Positions 41,623-52,300 of a stretch of DNA of 64,000 nt are shown one piece after another. The stretch is from Chlorocebus sabaeus (Eukaryota > Chordata > Mammalia > Primates > Cercopithecidae), in the NCBI RefSeq assembly GCF_047675955.1, contig NC_132904.1, forward strand, positions 435,501-499,500, given 5' to 3'. Within the stretch, counting starts at the first letter, position 1. Each line of letters starts with the position of its first letter. The translations under genes were made by a program, and so were the position numbers. Under the pieces are notes generated by a model, which saw nothing but the letters and a program-made list of their open reading frames with translations, made no database searches and was not told the DNA's origin.

Positions 41623-44600
41623 ATGGGGAACCGCAGCACCGCGGACCCGGACGGGCTGCTGGCCGGACGTGGGCCGGGCGCGGGGGCGGCTGCGGGGCTG
41701 GCAGGGCCGGGCGCGGCGGCGCTGGTTGGGGGCGTGCTGCTCATCGGCGCGGTGCTCGCGGGGAACTCGCTCGTGTGCGTGAGCGTGGCCACCGAGCGCG
41801 CCCTGCAGACGCCCACCAACTCCTTCATCGTGAGCCTGGCGGCCGCCGACCTCCTGCTCGCTCTCCTGGTGCTGCCGCTCTTCGTCTACTCCGAGGTGAG
41901 CCCCGTCCGGCCGCACGAGCATCTTCATCTGCTCCTCGGTTCTCCGTCCCTGTCCCTGCGGAGGACCCGGCGCGACCCGGCCCCTTTCTGCTCCGGAGCC
42001 TCCAGCTGGGGCGGCGGCAGGGGTGCTGCGCCTGGTCCCTCCGCGCTACACCCACCGCCGCCACGTCGCGACCTTCCCCCCGCTGCGCTGTCCCCCGACC
42101 CCCATTTCTCTCCTCCCTTCCCCTTCTGTCTTGGCGTCTGCTATCCAGGAGATGCCCGTCCTTCGATCTAGGGACCCCAGAAATAGGCGACTTTGTCAAG
42201 TCAGCCCCCTCCCCCCGCCCCCGCAGCTGGATTTCACCCCCAGGGCAACCAGCTGGACAGGCAGGCAGATGCGGGCTCGGCCCCCTGGCTGCCCTGGGAC
42301 ACACACACGCACACACACACGCACACACGCACACACACACACACTGCACACGGCCACAGCCACAGACCACCACGCACACCCAGTGCAGATGCTGGCTCAC
42401 CCCTAGAAGGAGGCTCACAGCTCACAGGGGAGAACTGGGCTGGACAGAACCCAGGGGAGGGTGTGTGGGGGCCAGGCCCCTGCTGAGAACCCTGGGGAGA
42501 AGCCCGAGGGGGAATTGGGGGATGGATCCCACACTCCACACCAGATCTGGCCCGCGGGTGGGTTGGACTTGGTGCCAGCCCCTCTGCAGCCAGAGAAAAG
42601 CAGCTTAAGGCTGAGCTGGGGACGCGGTGTCCCGGACTGTGGAGGGTGGGGAGGGACTCGGGGTTTCCCCTTGGTGGACACGGTGAGTCCTGGCGGCTGG
42701 GGCAGAGACCAGCAGCACGGGACACGCATGACCTGTGCTCCTTTCGAGCCGCAGACGTCACAGTGACGACGTTTAAGCTCCTAATCTTCCCAAATCGGCG
42801 GGAAGGGATTAAGGGGGCTGCCTGTTCCTTTGCCCTTGGATAGAGTCACTCCACGTGGAGTCCTACGCTGGGCACTGGGCAGGTCTTCACATTTTTAATT
42901 ATAATTTATCTTCAAGACAATTATGTGGATTCTATCATCATCCTCGTCTTACAGATGAGGAAACAGAAATGAATTAACACGCCCGAGTCTCCCACAGAGA
43001 GCTTCATCAGACAGGCTGGCTCATGCTCTGAAGGACAGAGCAGCCAGCTTTATGTCTAGGCCCAGCGGGGACCCTGCCTACCCCAGGCTGGGGAGGGGGC
43101 TCTCCTTGAGCCCCACGACATCAGGCCCCGCCCCCAGGGAATTCCCCAGGCCGTTCTCGTGTTTGTAACAAAAGGGAGACCAAGGTCAGGAGTGGTGGCT
43201 CACATCTGTAATCCCAGAACTTTAGGAGGCCAAGGCAGGAGGATCGCTTGAGCCCAGGAGTTTGAGACCAGCCTGGGAAACATACCGGGCCGGGTCTCTA
43301 TAAAAAATTAAACTATCGGCCGGGAGCAGTGGCTCACGCCTGTAATCCCAGCACTTTGGGAGGCCGAGGAGGGCGGATCACGAGGTCAGGAGATGGAGAC
43401 CATCCTGGCTGACACGATGAAACCCCGCCTCTACTAAAAATGCAAAAAATTAGCTGGATGTGGCGGCGGGCGCCTGTGGTCCCAGCTACTTGGGAGGCTG
43501 AGGCAGGAGAATGGCGGGACCCGGGAGGCGGAGCTTGCAGTGAGCCGAGATCGTGCCACGGCACTCCAGCCTGGGCCACTGAGCGAGACTCCGTCTCAGA
43601 AAAAAAAAAAATGAAAATATCAGCCGGGGATGGTGGCATGCGGCTGCTGTCTCAGCTATTCGGGGGGAACTGAGGCAGGAGAATCGATTAAACCCGGGAG
43701 GCGGAGGTTGCAGTGAGCTGAGATCGCACCACTGCACTCCAGCCTGGGCAACAAGAGTGCAACTCCGTCTCAAAAAAACAAACAAAAAGAAAAACAAAAA
43801 TAAAAAATAAATAAATCAGCCGGGGGGTGGTGGCGCGCGGCTGTAGTCCCAGCTACTCTGGAGACTGAGGTGGGAGGATCGCTTGAGCCCAGGAGTTGTA
43901 GGCCACAGTGAGCCGTGGTGGAGCCACCGCACTCCAGCCTGGGTGACAGAGCGAGACCCTAACTCAAAACAAAGGGAAACCTGAGTGGGGAGGGGGTATT
44001 TCTCTGCCCGCTCCTCTGGCCTCTGGTTCACAGCCGGGCCCCCTCCTCCATATTCAGCCCTGGAACTACCCATAAGAGTGCGGGTCACAAGGGCCCGCGG
44101 TGGCTGGGAAACCTCAGGGCCTGTGGTGTCGCCGCGCAGGTCCAGGGTGGCGCGTGGCTGCTGAGCCCCCGCCTGTGCGACGCCCTCATGGCCATGGACG
44201 TCATGCTGTGCACCGCCTCTATCTTCAACCTGTGCGCCATCAGCGTGGACAGGTGCGCCGCCCTCCCCGCCCTCCCCACCCGCGCCCCCGCGCCCCTCCC
44301 GCCGCCGCCGCCCTCACCGCGGCCTCCGCGCTGTCCCGCGCACCCTCGACGCTCCCCGCAGGTTCGTGGCCGTGGCCGTGCCGCTGCGCTACAACCGCCA
44401 GGGCGGGAGCCACCGGCAGCTGCTGCTCATCGGCGCCACGTGGCTGCTGTCCGCAGCGGTGGCGGCGCCCGTGCTGTGCGGCCTCAACGACGTGCGCGGC
44501 CGTGACCCCGCCGTGTGCCGCCTGGAGGACCGCGACTACGTGGTCTACTCGTCCGTGTGCTCCTTCTTCCTACCCTGTCCGCTCATGCTGCTGCTCTACT

Positions 44601-45405
44601 GGGCCACGTTCCGCGGCCTGCGGCGCTGGGAGGTGGCCCGTCGTGCCAAGCTGCACGGCCGCGCGCCCCGTCGACCCAGCGGCCCCGGCCCTCCTTCCCT
44701 TGCGCCCCGCCTTCCCCAGGACCCCTGCAGCCCTGACTGTGCGCCCCCGGCGCCCCGCCTCCCACAGGACCCCTGCGGCCCCCACTGCGCGCCCCCCGCG
44801 CCCGGCCTTCCCCAGGGTCCCTGCGGCCCCGACTGTGCGCCCCCCGCGCCCGGCCTTCCCCAGGGTCCCTGCGGCCCCGACTGCGCGCCCCCAGCGCCCG
44901 GCCTTCCCCAGGGTCTCCGCGGCCCCAACTGTGCGCCCCCCATGCCCGGCCTCCCCCCGGACCCCTGCGACTCCAACTGTGCGCCCCCAGACGCCGTCCG
45001 AGCCGCTGCGCTCCCACCCCAGACCCCACCGCAGACCCGCAGGCGGCGGCGTGCCAAGATCACCGGCCGGGAGCGCAAGGCCATGAGGGTCCTGCCTGTG
45101 GTAGTCGGTGGGTTCCTGTCCTGGGGGGCGGGGGAGAGAGGAGGGGAGGAGTACGAGGCGCGGAGGGGCAGGGGGCGCTGACGCGGCTCTCGGCGCCCCC
45201 AGGGGCCTTCCTGCTGTGCTGGACGCCCTTCTTCGTGGTGCACATCACACAGGCGCTGTGTCCTGCCTGCTCCGTGCCCCCGCGGCTGGTTAGCGCGGTC
45301 ACCTGGCTGGGCTACGTCAACAGCGCCCTCAACCCCGTCATCTACACTGTCTTCAACGCTGAGTTCCGCAATGTCTTCCGCAAGGCCCTGCGTGCCTGCT
45401 GCTGA
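41623..45405 (+). CDS. DRD4: DRD4, dopamine receptor D4 (complete)
   Basis: D2-like, Gi-coupled dopamine receptor in the plasma membrane. Four exons: 41623-41895, 44140-44252, 44362-45107, 45203-45405 (TGA), 1335 bases or 444 residues. N-glycosylation site NRS near the start. Transmembrane landmarks: amine-binding Asp in MAMDVML (TM3), VDRF in place of DRY as in human D4, the SSVCSFFLPCP serines (TM5), CWTPFF (TM6), NPVIY (TM7) and a terminal RACC. The third intracellular loop holds the 48-base VNTR. It differs from a human six-repeat form by lacking four residues in the N-terminal Ala/Gly/Ser stretch and three before the VNTR. Intron 3 starts GTGGGT. Very GC-rich. Confidence 0.97.
42298..42345. 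repeat. (CA)n microsatellite with CG interruptions
   Basis: Alternating ACACAC and GCACAC, about 48 bases, in DRD4 intron 1. Confidence 0.95.
43183..43975 (+). repeat. Sense Alu cluster: fragment, full AluY, two right-arm fragments
   Basis: 43183-43316 left-arm fragment. 43318-43612 AluY with GATGGAGACCATCCTGGC and poly-A. 43621-43812 and 43817-43975 are fragments starting CAGCCGGGG and ending in A-rich tails (AAATAAATAAAT). Confidence 0.85.
44699..44986 (+). repeat. DRD4: DRD4 exon 3 48-bp VNTR, six units
   Basis: Six 16-residue units start at 44699, 44747, 44795, 44843, 44891 and 44939. They read LAPRLPQDPCSPDCAP, PAPRLPQDPCGPHCAP, PAPGLPQGPCGPDCAP (twice), PAPGLPQGLRGPNCAP and PMPGLPPDPCDSNCAP. 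The proline-rich units offer SH3-binding sites. Units 3 and 4 encode the same peptide, consistent with a recent duplication. Unit 5 has replaced the usual Pro-Cys pair with Leu-Arg. Confidence 0.96.
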
Positions 45406-45500
45406 GCCGGACCCCCACCCCCACCCACCGCGGCCTGGGCACCGGCCTGGTAGCCAGGCCTCCGGGACCAAGGATATGGGGAGGGCGGTTTTGTACGTTA

Positions 45501-45506
45501 ATTAAA
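45501..45506 (+). promoter_or_regulatory. DRD4: DRD4 polyadenylation signal ATTAAA
   Basis: ATTAAA 96 bases beyond the stop in an otherwise GC-rich 3' UTR. Confidence 0.8.
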
Positions 45507-46511
45507 CAAATTCCTTCCCAAACTCAGCTGTGAAGGCTCCTGGGGTTGATGGGGAAGGGGGGAGGAGGGGCCTCTGCCCCAGTGGCCCCAGCCCCCCCAG
45601 TCAGTTAACCCCCCTTCCCGCCAAGGAAGCCCACAGAGCAGACCCCACCAAGTCGGCCGCCTGCTCAGGGTGAGGGGGGAAGGGGCCCCCGGAGACCCAC
45701 CCAGTTCGGCAGTGCTCTGGCCCAGCCTCCCCTCTCTGCAGGGGAGAGGAAATGGCACCGAGCAGGGCAAGGTGTCTCCTGAGGAAGCCCAGTTCCAATG
45801 GGAAGAAACGAATGAGGCCAGAGGGGATGGGGGGGGGGGGGGTCAGGCGCCAGGCCCTGCCCAGGCCAACTCCCGCCTCCAAGGACAAGGCACAGGGAGG
45901 CGGGCAAGGCACAGGGTCTCCTGGCTCTGCTGTCCCAGCAGACCCAGGCAGGGGAGCCTGACATCATTTTGGAAGCTGCCTTGAGGTCCTGCCAGTCCCT
46001 GGCCGGAGGATGCCCCAAGCCCCACAGGAAGGGGCCTGTGGTGATAGGTGGGGTCCCACCAAGAGGCTTCCCTGGAGGGAGCGCCATGCTCCCAGCCAAC
46101 CTCTGCCCAGCATCCACCCATGTGGCTGGGCCAAGGGGTAGAAGCAGGGAGGAGGCAGCAGGGTCAGAGGGTGGGCAGAGCGACCCACGCTGCCTGTCTG
46201 CCCTGGGCTGCCTGGCTTTGTCAACCATAGTACAGCCCCTGACCCTGGGGGAGGAGGGGTGGCTCCCAGGGCCCTCAGTGCAGTAACAGTCCACCCTGGA
46301 CTGGATCCAGCTCTCTCCCAGGCCCAGGCTGTGGGAGAAATGGGGGGCCCTCCGCCTCCCAGTCCTGCTGGCTGGAACTTTACTGTGCTGGGGATGCGGT
46401 GTCTACAGCCAGGGCAGCCAGTCATGGTGCCAAGCTCCCATCTGAACACTGAGAGACTGGGCTGTGCAGTCTACAGCAGTGGGTACAACCTCAGCTAAAA
46501 TACTCAGTGCA

Positions 46512-46672
46512 GGCTGGGTGTGGTGGTCACACCTGTAATCCCAGCTACTCGGGAGGCTGAGACAGGAGGATCCCTTAAAGCTAGGGGGTCAAGGCTGCAC
46601 TAGCCGAGATCGCGCCACTGCACTCCAGCCTGGGTGACAGGGTGAGACCCTGTCTCAAAAAAGAAAAGAAAA
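46512..46672 (+). repeat. Truncated Alu (sense)
   Basis: GGCTGGGTGTGGTGGTCAC start, missing the middle, ends GTCTCAAAAAAG. Confidence 0.88.
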
Positions 46673-47815
46673 TAAATACTAGGTGGAGAGACAACCAAGC
46701 CCAATTACAACGTCAGTGCAGCTGCCCTGTCTGCTGACCACGTACTTCTGTCACGGCTTCAGCGGCTGCCTCCTCCTGGACACCTTCCCTGACTACCTAC
46801 TTCCCAGGACCAGCCTGTCCCAGCCAGCCCCTGGAACAGACTGAGTCACAATGGATTCTTGTCGGACACCCATGAGAGTAAAGGAGGGGCTCCCGCCAGC
46901 TTTGTCCCAGGACCCACGGCCCCACACATACCTCACTGACAGTGCTGGAGGCCACGGGAGGTGCACATGCATCTGAGGGTCCTGGGGGTGCTGACAGCCC
47001 TGGAGCAGGGTGACCTCTGGCCATCAGCCTCCCAGGCTTGGAAAGGAGGAGCTGTGGGAACCTGGGATCCCAAGAGATGTGTGGTGCTCCAGCTTCCGTT
47101 TTACAGAAGATCGGGGAAGAGTAAGTTGCCCCCACAATTCCAGGGAATACCCCCACTCCGCTCTGCACAGCCTGGTTGCAGGAGGCCAGGTGCACCACTG
47201 CTGGTGGGGTCACTGTGCCAAGGGGCTCCCACGGTGCCTTCCCCACCAGGCGGGGGTTTGGCCACTTCCTGCGGCTGTGCTCTCTGCACAGAGACGCTGG
47301 TGTTTTCAGCTTTGGGGATTCTTCTTATGAGGTCACTTCCCTGCCACCTTTATGTTGGTTAAGACCCAAAGGAGCAGGCCCAGCCCTGCTGCCTCATGGA
47401 GGTCAACCCACGGCCCGCCTGCCTGGACAGTGCCGAGGCCAAGCAGAGCCTCTAAGATGCCTCCACCTTGTGGCAATGGCGGACCCTGCTGGGTTGGACG
47501 AAAAGCCATTCAGTGAAGAGTCTCAAGAAGGGCCAGGCAGGGCGAGGGTCAGAGGAAGGGACAGGTGAGGCGAGGGTCAGACGAAGGGAAAGGTGAGGTG
47601 AGGGACAGGAAGAACAGCATCTCGGTGGGGGAGGCAGGAGGGACAGGCGGGGTGAGGGCAGCATCTGGAGCGTGTGCTGCAGCAGGCCAGACACCTTTTC
47701 CAGCCTCCACTGCTCACTGGCAGCACCAATGGGGCAGCACTGAGTGCGCCTAAGCAGGACGATGAAACATCAGTGGGGCTTGGCCCGGCTGGGTGGAGAC
47801 TTTACTAAGTAAATA

Positions 47816-48117
47816 GGCCAGGGTAGTGGCTCACGCCTGTAATCCCAGCACTTTGGGAGGTCGAGGTGGGTGGATCACCTGAGGACAGGAGTTCGAGACC
47901 AGCCTGGCCAACATGAAGAAACCCTGTCTCTACCAAAAATTCCTAAACTAGCCGGGTGTGGTGGTGTGCACCTATAATCCCAGCTACTCAGGAGGCTGAG
48001 GCAGGAGAATCGCTTGAACCTGGGAGGCGGAGGTTGCAGTGAGGCAAGATTGTGCCACTGCACTCCAGCCTGGGTGACAGGGTGAGACTGTCTCAAAGAA
48101 AAAAAAAAAATAATAAT
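47816..48117 (+). repeat. Alu (sense)
   Basis: GGCCAGGGTAGTGGCTC start, full body, ends in A-rich TAATAATA tail. Confidence 0.9.
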
Positions 48118-49055
48118 AGAAAACCAGAATAAACCAGGTGGTCCTGAGAAACCCAGAGACTCAAAATATGGTGGGGGGGCCTCTGCAGGGCCCACAGAGC
48201 CAGTGAGCCCTGCCCCCGTGCACAGCCCCTTCCATGGGGACTCTGGCCACCTCTCGTACAGCTCCAGCTGGTGCAGAAAGCGCTTCAGAGGCAAACATCA
48301 GAATTGTTGGTGCAGGTTCCTCCTGGCGCTGCCAGCACACCTCAGGTGCCTGCTGAGCTTTTGCTGAGTCTGTACTTTCTTGCCCCAGTGCAGCCACAGC
48401 CGTGGAGCCTTCAGTGTGCAGAGAACACAGGCCATGAGGGCAGAAGCTTCCAGAACAAGAGTGACGCTGCTCCAGCAGAGCTCTCAGTCAGGAGGGCAGG
48501 TGGGTCCCATGTCCAGGCCCAGCCCAGTGCCCAAACCTGCTGGACATGCCCCCTTGTGCCCCCTGCAGGCTTCAGTCCTTTCTCTTTCCTCCACCTGGCA
48601 CCAGGGCCATGAGAAACAGGCGGGAGACCAGGAGGCCATGAGGCTCTGCATGTGGATCCCTGGACCGAGGCCACCGAGCCGTCCACATGGACTGAACAGG
48701 CTGCACTGGGCCATCGGGCTCGCTCAGGAAGCCTGGGCACAGGAGGGTACCGGGTGCACAGAAACCTGGCGGGAAGGGCCGCAGGCCTGCTGCACTTGCC
48801 AGCAGCCACGAGGTTCTCGTGGAACAGAAGGAATGAGGACCTCCTGGACTACAGGTGCCACCAGACGCCAGGGCTTCAGTCTGGCCGCGCTGCCCCGTGC
48901 ACTGGAGGCTCCGGCCTGGCCGCGCTGCCCTGTGGACTGGAGATGTGGTGGGCTTGGGATTCCCACCTGCACAAGGAGGAGGAAGGGGAGGAAACCCCCT
49001 GAGGGCTGGCACTGAAACCAGCCGCCCGCGTGGGGCAGGGAGACCTTATTTACAC

Positions 49056-49061
49056 TTTATT
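49056..49061 (-). promoter_or_regulatory. DEAF1: DEAF1 polyadenylation signal AATAAA
   Basis: TTTATT on the plus strand. It sets a 3' UTR of roughly 310-320 bases (about 49040-49358). Confidence 0.85.
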
Positions 49062-49358
49062 GACAGACACGACACGTATGTACATGCGTCGCAGCACAGG
49101 CCCTGTGGGCAAGACCGGACGCTCATGATCCCAGGGATAAAAAATCTCTCCGCGAGCGGGCGGGGGGCCCGGGCGGGGGGAGTCCGCTCCCCAGGGCACC
49201 ATTCGCTTAAAGTGTGTTAATAACTTGTCCAGCAAGTTTCTTTACCTTCCCACACCCCTCTTCTCAACGTCCCCCCAGAGTCCTCAGGGGGGCCTTCGAC
49301 CTGCAAAAGCCTCACAGGAGTGCAAGGGGCCCCAGCTCCCAGGGCGGCCGATGGAGCC

Positions 49359-52300
49359 TCACACGGTCACCTTCTCCATCACGCTTTCAGCCACGTGGAC
49401 TTCGTCTGCCTGGACTGTGACAGCTGCTGGCTGGCCGCATATGTGCTGGTGATCCTTCCAGTCCTGGAAGGGAGGACACACCCATGTCCGTGGGGTCAGT
49501 GGGTGCAGCAGGGCCTTGGAGCAGGGTCCCCAAGGTGGACCCCAGGCCTCTCACCCCAGAGGGTGCAGCCCCCTGTGAGCCCACCTGGGGGTACTGAATG
49601 CCCTCCCCAGTGCCCGTGCGCCCACACTCTGGTGGCCTCTGCTCCAATACAGCCTTCTCCACACACTCTTGGTTTGAGGAATTGGATCAAAAGGCAAACA
49701 ACAGGTGGGGCGTGGTGGCTCACGCCTGTAATCCCAGCACTTTGGGAGGCCCAGGCAGGTGGATCCCCTGAGGTCAGGAGTTCGAGACCAGCCTGGCCAA
49801 CATGGTAAAACCCCTTATCTACTAAAAACACAAAAATTAGCTGGGCATGGTGGCAGATACCTCTAATCCCAGTTACTCGGGAGGCTGAGGCAGGAGAACT
49901 GCTTGAACCTTAGAGGCAGAGGTTGCAGTGAGCCAAGATGGTGCCACTGCACTCCAGCCCATGGGAGAGAACAACTCCGTATCAAAATAAAAGTCAAACA
50001 ACAAACCAGGGTAAGACTCTCCAAAGCAGTTGTTTTGTGTTAGGGATGTAAACAAAAAATATCAGACATGCAAAAAAACATTTAAATACACGATCAAGTT
50101 CTGTGGGTTTTTTTGTTGTTGTTTTTGGGACAGTTTTGCTCTTGTTGCCCAGGCTGGAGTGCAATGCGAAATCTCGGCTCACTACAACCTCCACCTCCAG
50201 GGTTCAAGCAATTCTCCTGCCTCAGCCTCCCTAGTAGCTGGGATTACAGGTGCTCGCCACCACACCTGGCTAATGTTTTACATTTTTAGTAGAGACAGGG
50301 TTTCACCATGTTGGTTAGGCTGGTCTCGAACTCCTGACCTCAGGGGATCTGCCCACCTCAGCCTCCCAAAGTGCTGGGATTACAGGCGTGAGCCACTGTG
50401 CCCGGCCCCAGTTCTGTTTTTAATGGCAAAGATGAAAAAGCAAACTGGAGAGGGGCTCTACAGAAAGAAAGAGGGGGATGGTGCTTGGGAGAAGTCACAG
50501 CTCCGGTGAGGTCAGCACACAGAACCAGGCCCCACCTCCCTGCTACCTCAAGCACCTCGGAACACAGCAGAGGTCTAGAGGAAGCGCCAGGTGCTGAAGC
50601 TGAGGCGGCCTCATCAGACAGAGGCAGCTCCGTGCACGGGGGCGTGATAGGTACATACATAACACACAGAGCAGAAATAAACGTGTCCAAATGGTGACGG
50701 GGTTATTCCCTAGAGGGCAGAATTCCAGCTGATTAAAATAAAAAAGCAAAATTAGGCAGGGCACAGTGGCTCAGGGCTGTAATCCCATCATGTTGAGAGG
50801 CCGAGGTGGGCAGATCACCTAAGGCCAGGAGATCAGGAGATCACCTGAGGCCAGCCTGCCCAACATGTCAAAACCCCATCTCTACTAAAAATACAAAAAC
50901 CAGCCGCCTGTGGTCGCGCACGCCTGCAATCCCAGCTACCTGGGAGGCTGAGGCACGAGAATCACTTGAATCTGGGAGGTGGAGGTTGCAGCGAGCTGAG
51001 ATTGTGCCTCTGCACTCCAGCCCAGGCAACAGAGTGAGACTACGTCTCATAAAAAAAAAAAAAACAAAAAAACATTACCTGGTAACAGACTATAAATCTA
51101 CATGGCACGAAAACACACATCAGCAAACCGCCGCATCGGGTGCAGACCCACCGCCCGCCCCTCCCCGGCTTCCACTCCGGGGCAACCAGGGAGGGTTCCG
51201 GTTCCTGCCCAGACTGTGTGTGGGGCGAGGGGCCTGCACCCCTCATGGGAGCTGCCCCCACTGAGAGGATGTGGGCCCCGGATAAGGCCCCCAGGAGTTC
51301 TAGATGCTTCCTTCTCTGGTCTACAGGTTTGAGCCACTCCCTGGGGCCTGTGCAGATGGAGGGAGAGGGGGCGCACGTCAGAGTTGACTCTGAGCTACAG
51401 AAGCTTCCATCAAGTTCTCCAAGCAAAGAGGCAAATGCCCAGGGTTGACTTTTAAAAATCAAACATACTGAGTTCTTTTTTAAAGCAAATTTTTCCATCT
51501 TAAACATCAATGTGATGCTTTTTACAGTATAATGTTAAAATACTTTTGAAAAAAGAAATCATTATCTGAAAAGCCAGAATTAGAAATTAGTGTTTTAGTT
51601 TTCGAAAAATAGAAAAAAATGGTTAAATTCACAAGAACCTAACAGTGAAAGTGCCTGATACAAATAAATGACAAAAGCCAACATCACAGAGTTTAAAAAC
51701 AATGACTTTGGGAGGCTGAGGTCTCTTGAGGTCAGGGGTTGGAGACCAGCCTGAGCAACATAGCAAGACCCTATTTCTATAAAAAAAAAAATGTTTTAAA
51801 ATTAGCTGGGTGTGGTGGCTCATGCCTGTGGTCCAAGCTACGTGGGAGACAGAGGCAGGAGGATCACTTGAGCCAGGAGGTCAAGGCTGTAGTGAGCCAT
51901 GATGGCACCACTGGACTCCAGCTTGGGTGACAAAGCGAGACCCTGTCTATAAAAAACCTAAAATAGGCTGGGCATGGTGGCTCATGCCAGTAATCCCAGC
52001 ACTTTAGGAGGCCGAGGCAGGCAAATCACGAGGTCAGGAGTTCAAGACCAGCCTGACTAATATGGTGAAACTCCATCTCTGCTAAAAATACAAAAATTAG
52101 CTGGGCCTGGTGGCATGCACCCAGCTTCTTGGGAGGCTGAGGCAGGAGAATTGCTTGAACCCGGGAGGCAAAGGTTGCAGTGAACTAAGATCATGCCACT
52201 GCACTCCAGCCTGGCAAGAGACCTAGACTCGGTCTCAAAATATATAGATAAAAATAAAAATACAAAAATTAGCCAGGCGTGGTGGCACGGACCTGTAGTC

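Larger units (their letters stand above)
41896..44139. other. DRD4: DRD4 intron 1
   Basis: 41896-42297 is GC-rich, then a CA/GC microsatellite at 42298-42345. 42346-42860 is unique. About 42862-43010 looks like a MIR (CTTACAGATGAGGAAACAGA). 43183-43975 is Alu. 43976-44139 is unique and leads to the exon 2 acceptor. Confidence 0.75.
45520..49040. other. DRD4-DEAF1 convergent intergenic region
   Basis: 45520-46511, 46680-47815 and 48118-49040 are mostly single-copy, GC-rich. Alus lie at 46512-46672 and 47816-48117. 47520-47650 has short imperfect repeats (AGGCGAGGGTCAG, AGGTGAGGTGAGGG). 48880-48940 has a short repeated block (TGGCCGCGCTGCCC). No gene is supported. Confidence 0.7.

Noticed and set aside
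40644..41828. 394-codon minus-strand open frame opposite the DRD4 promoter and exon 1
   Set aside because: It mirrors the open, CpG-rich DRD4 strand, has no recognisable domain and overlaps known coding sequence.
42298..42345. Possible Z-DNA or CRISPR-like array
   Set aside because: It is a plain CA microsatellite; there are no spacers, and CRISPR arrays do not occur in primate nuclear DNA.
44596..45471. Long minus-strand frame (291 codons) across DRD4 exons 3 and 4
   Set aside because: It is the antisense shadow of the 48-base VNTR and GC-rich exon; no splice or domain evidence.
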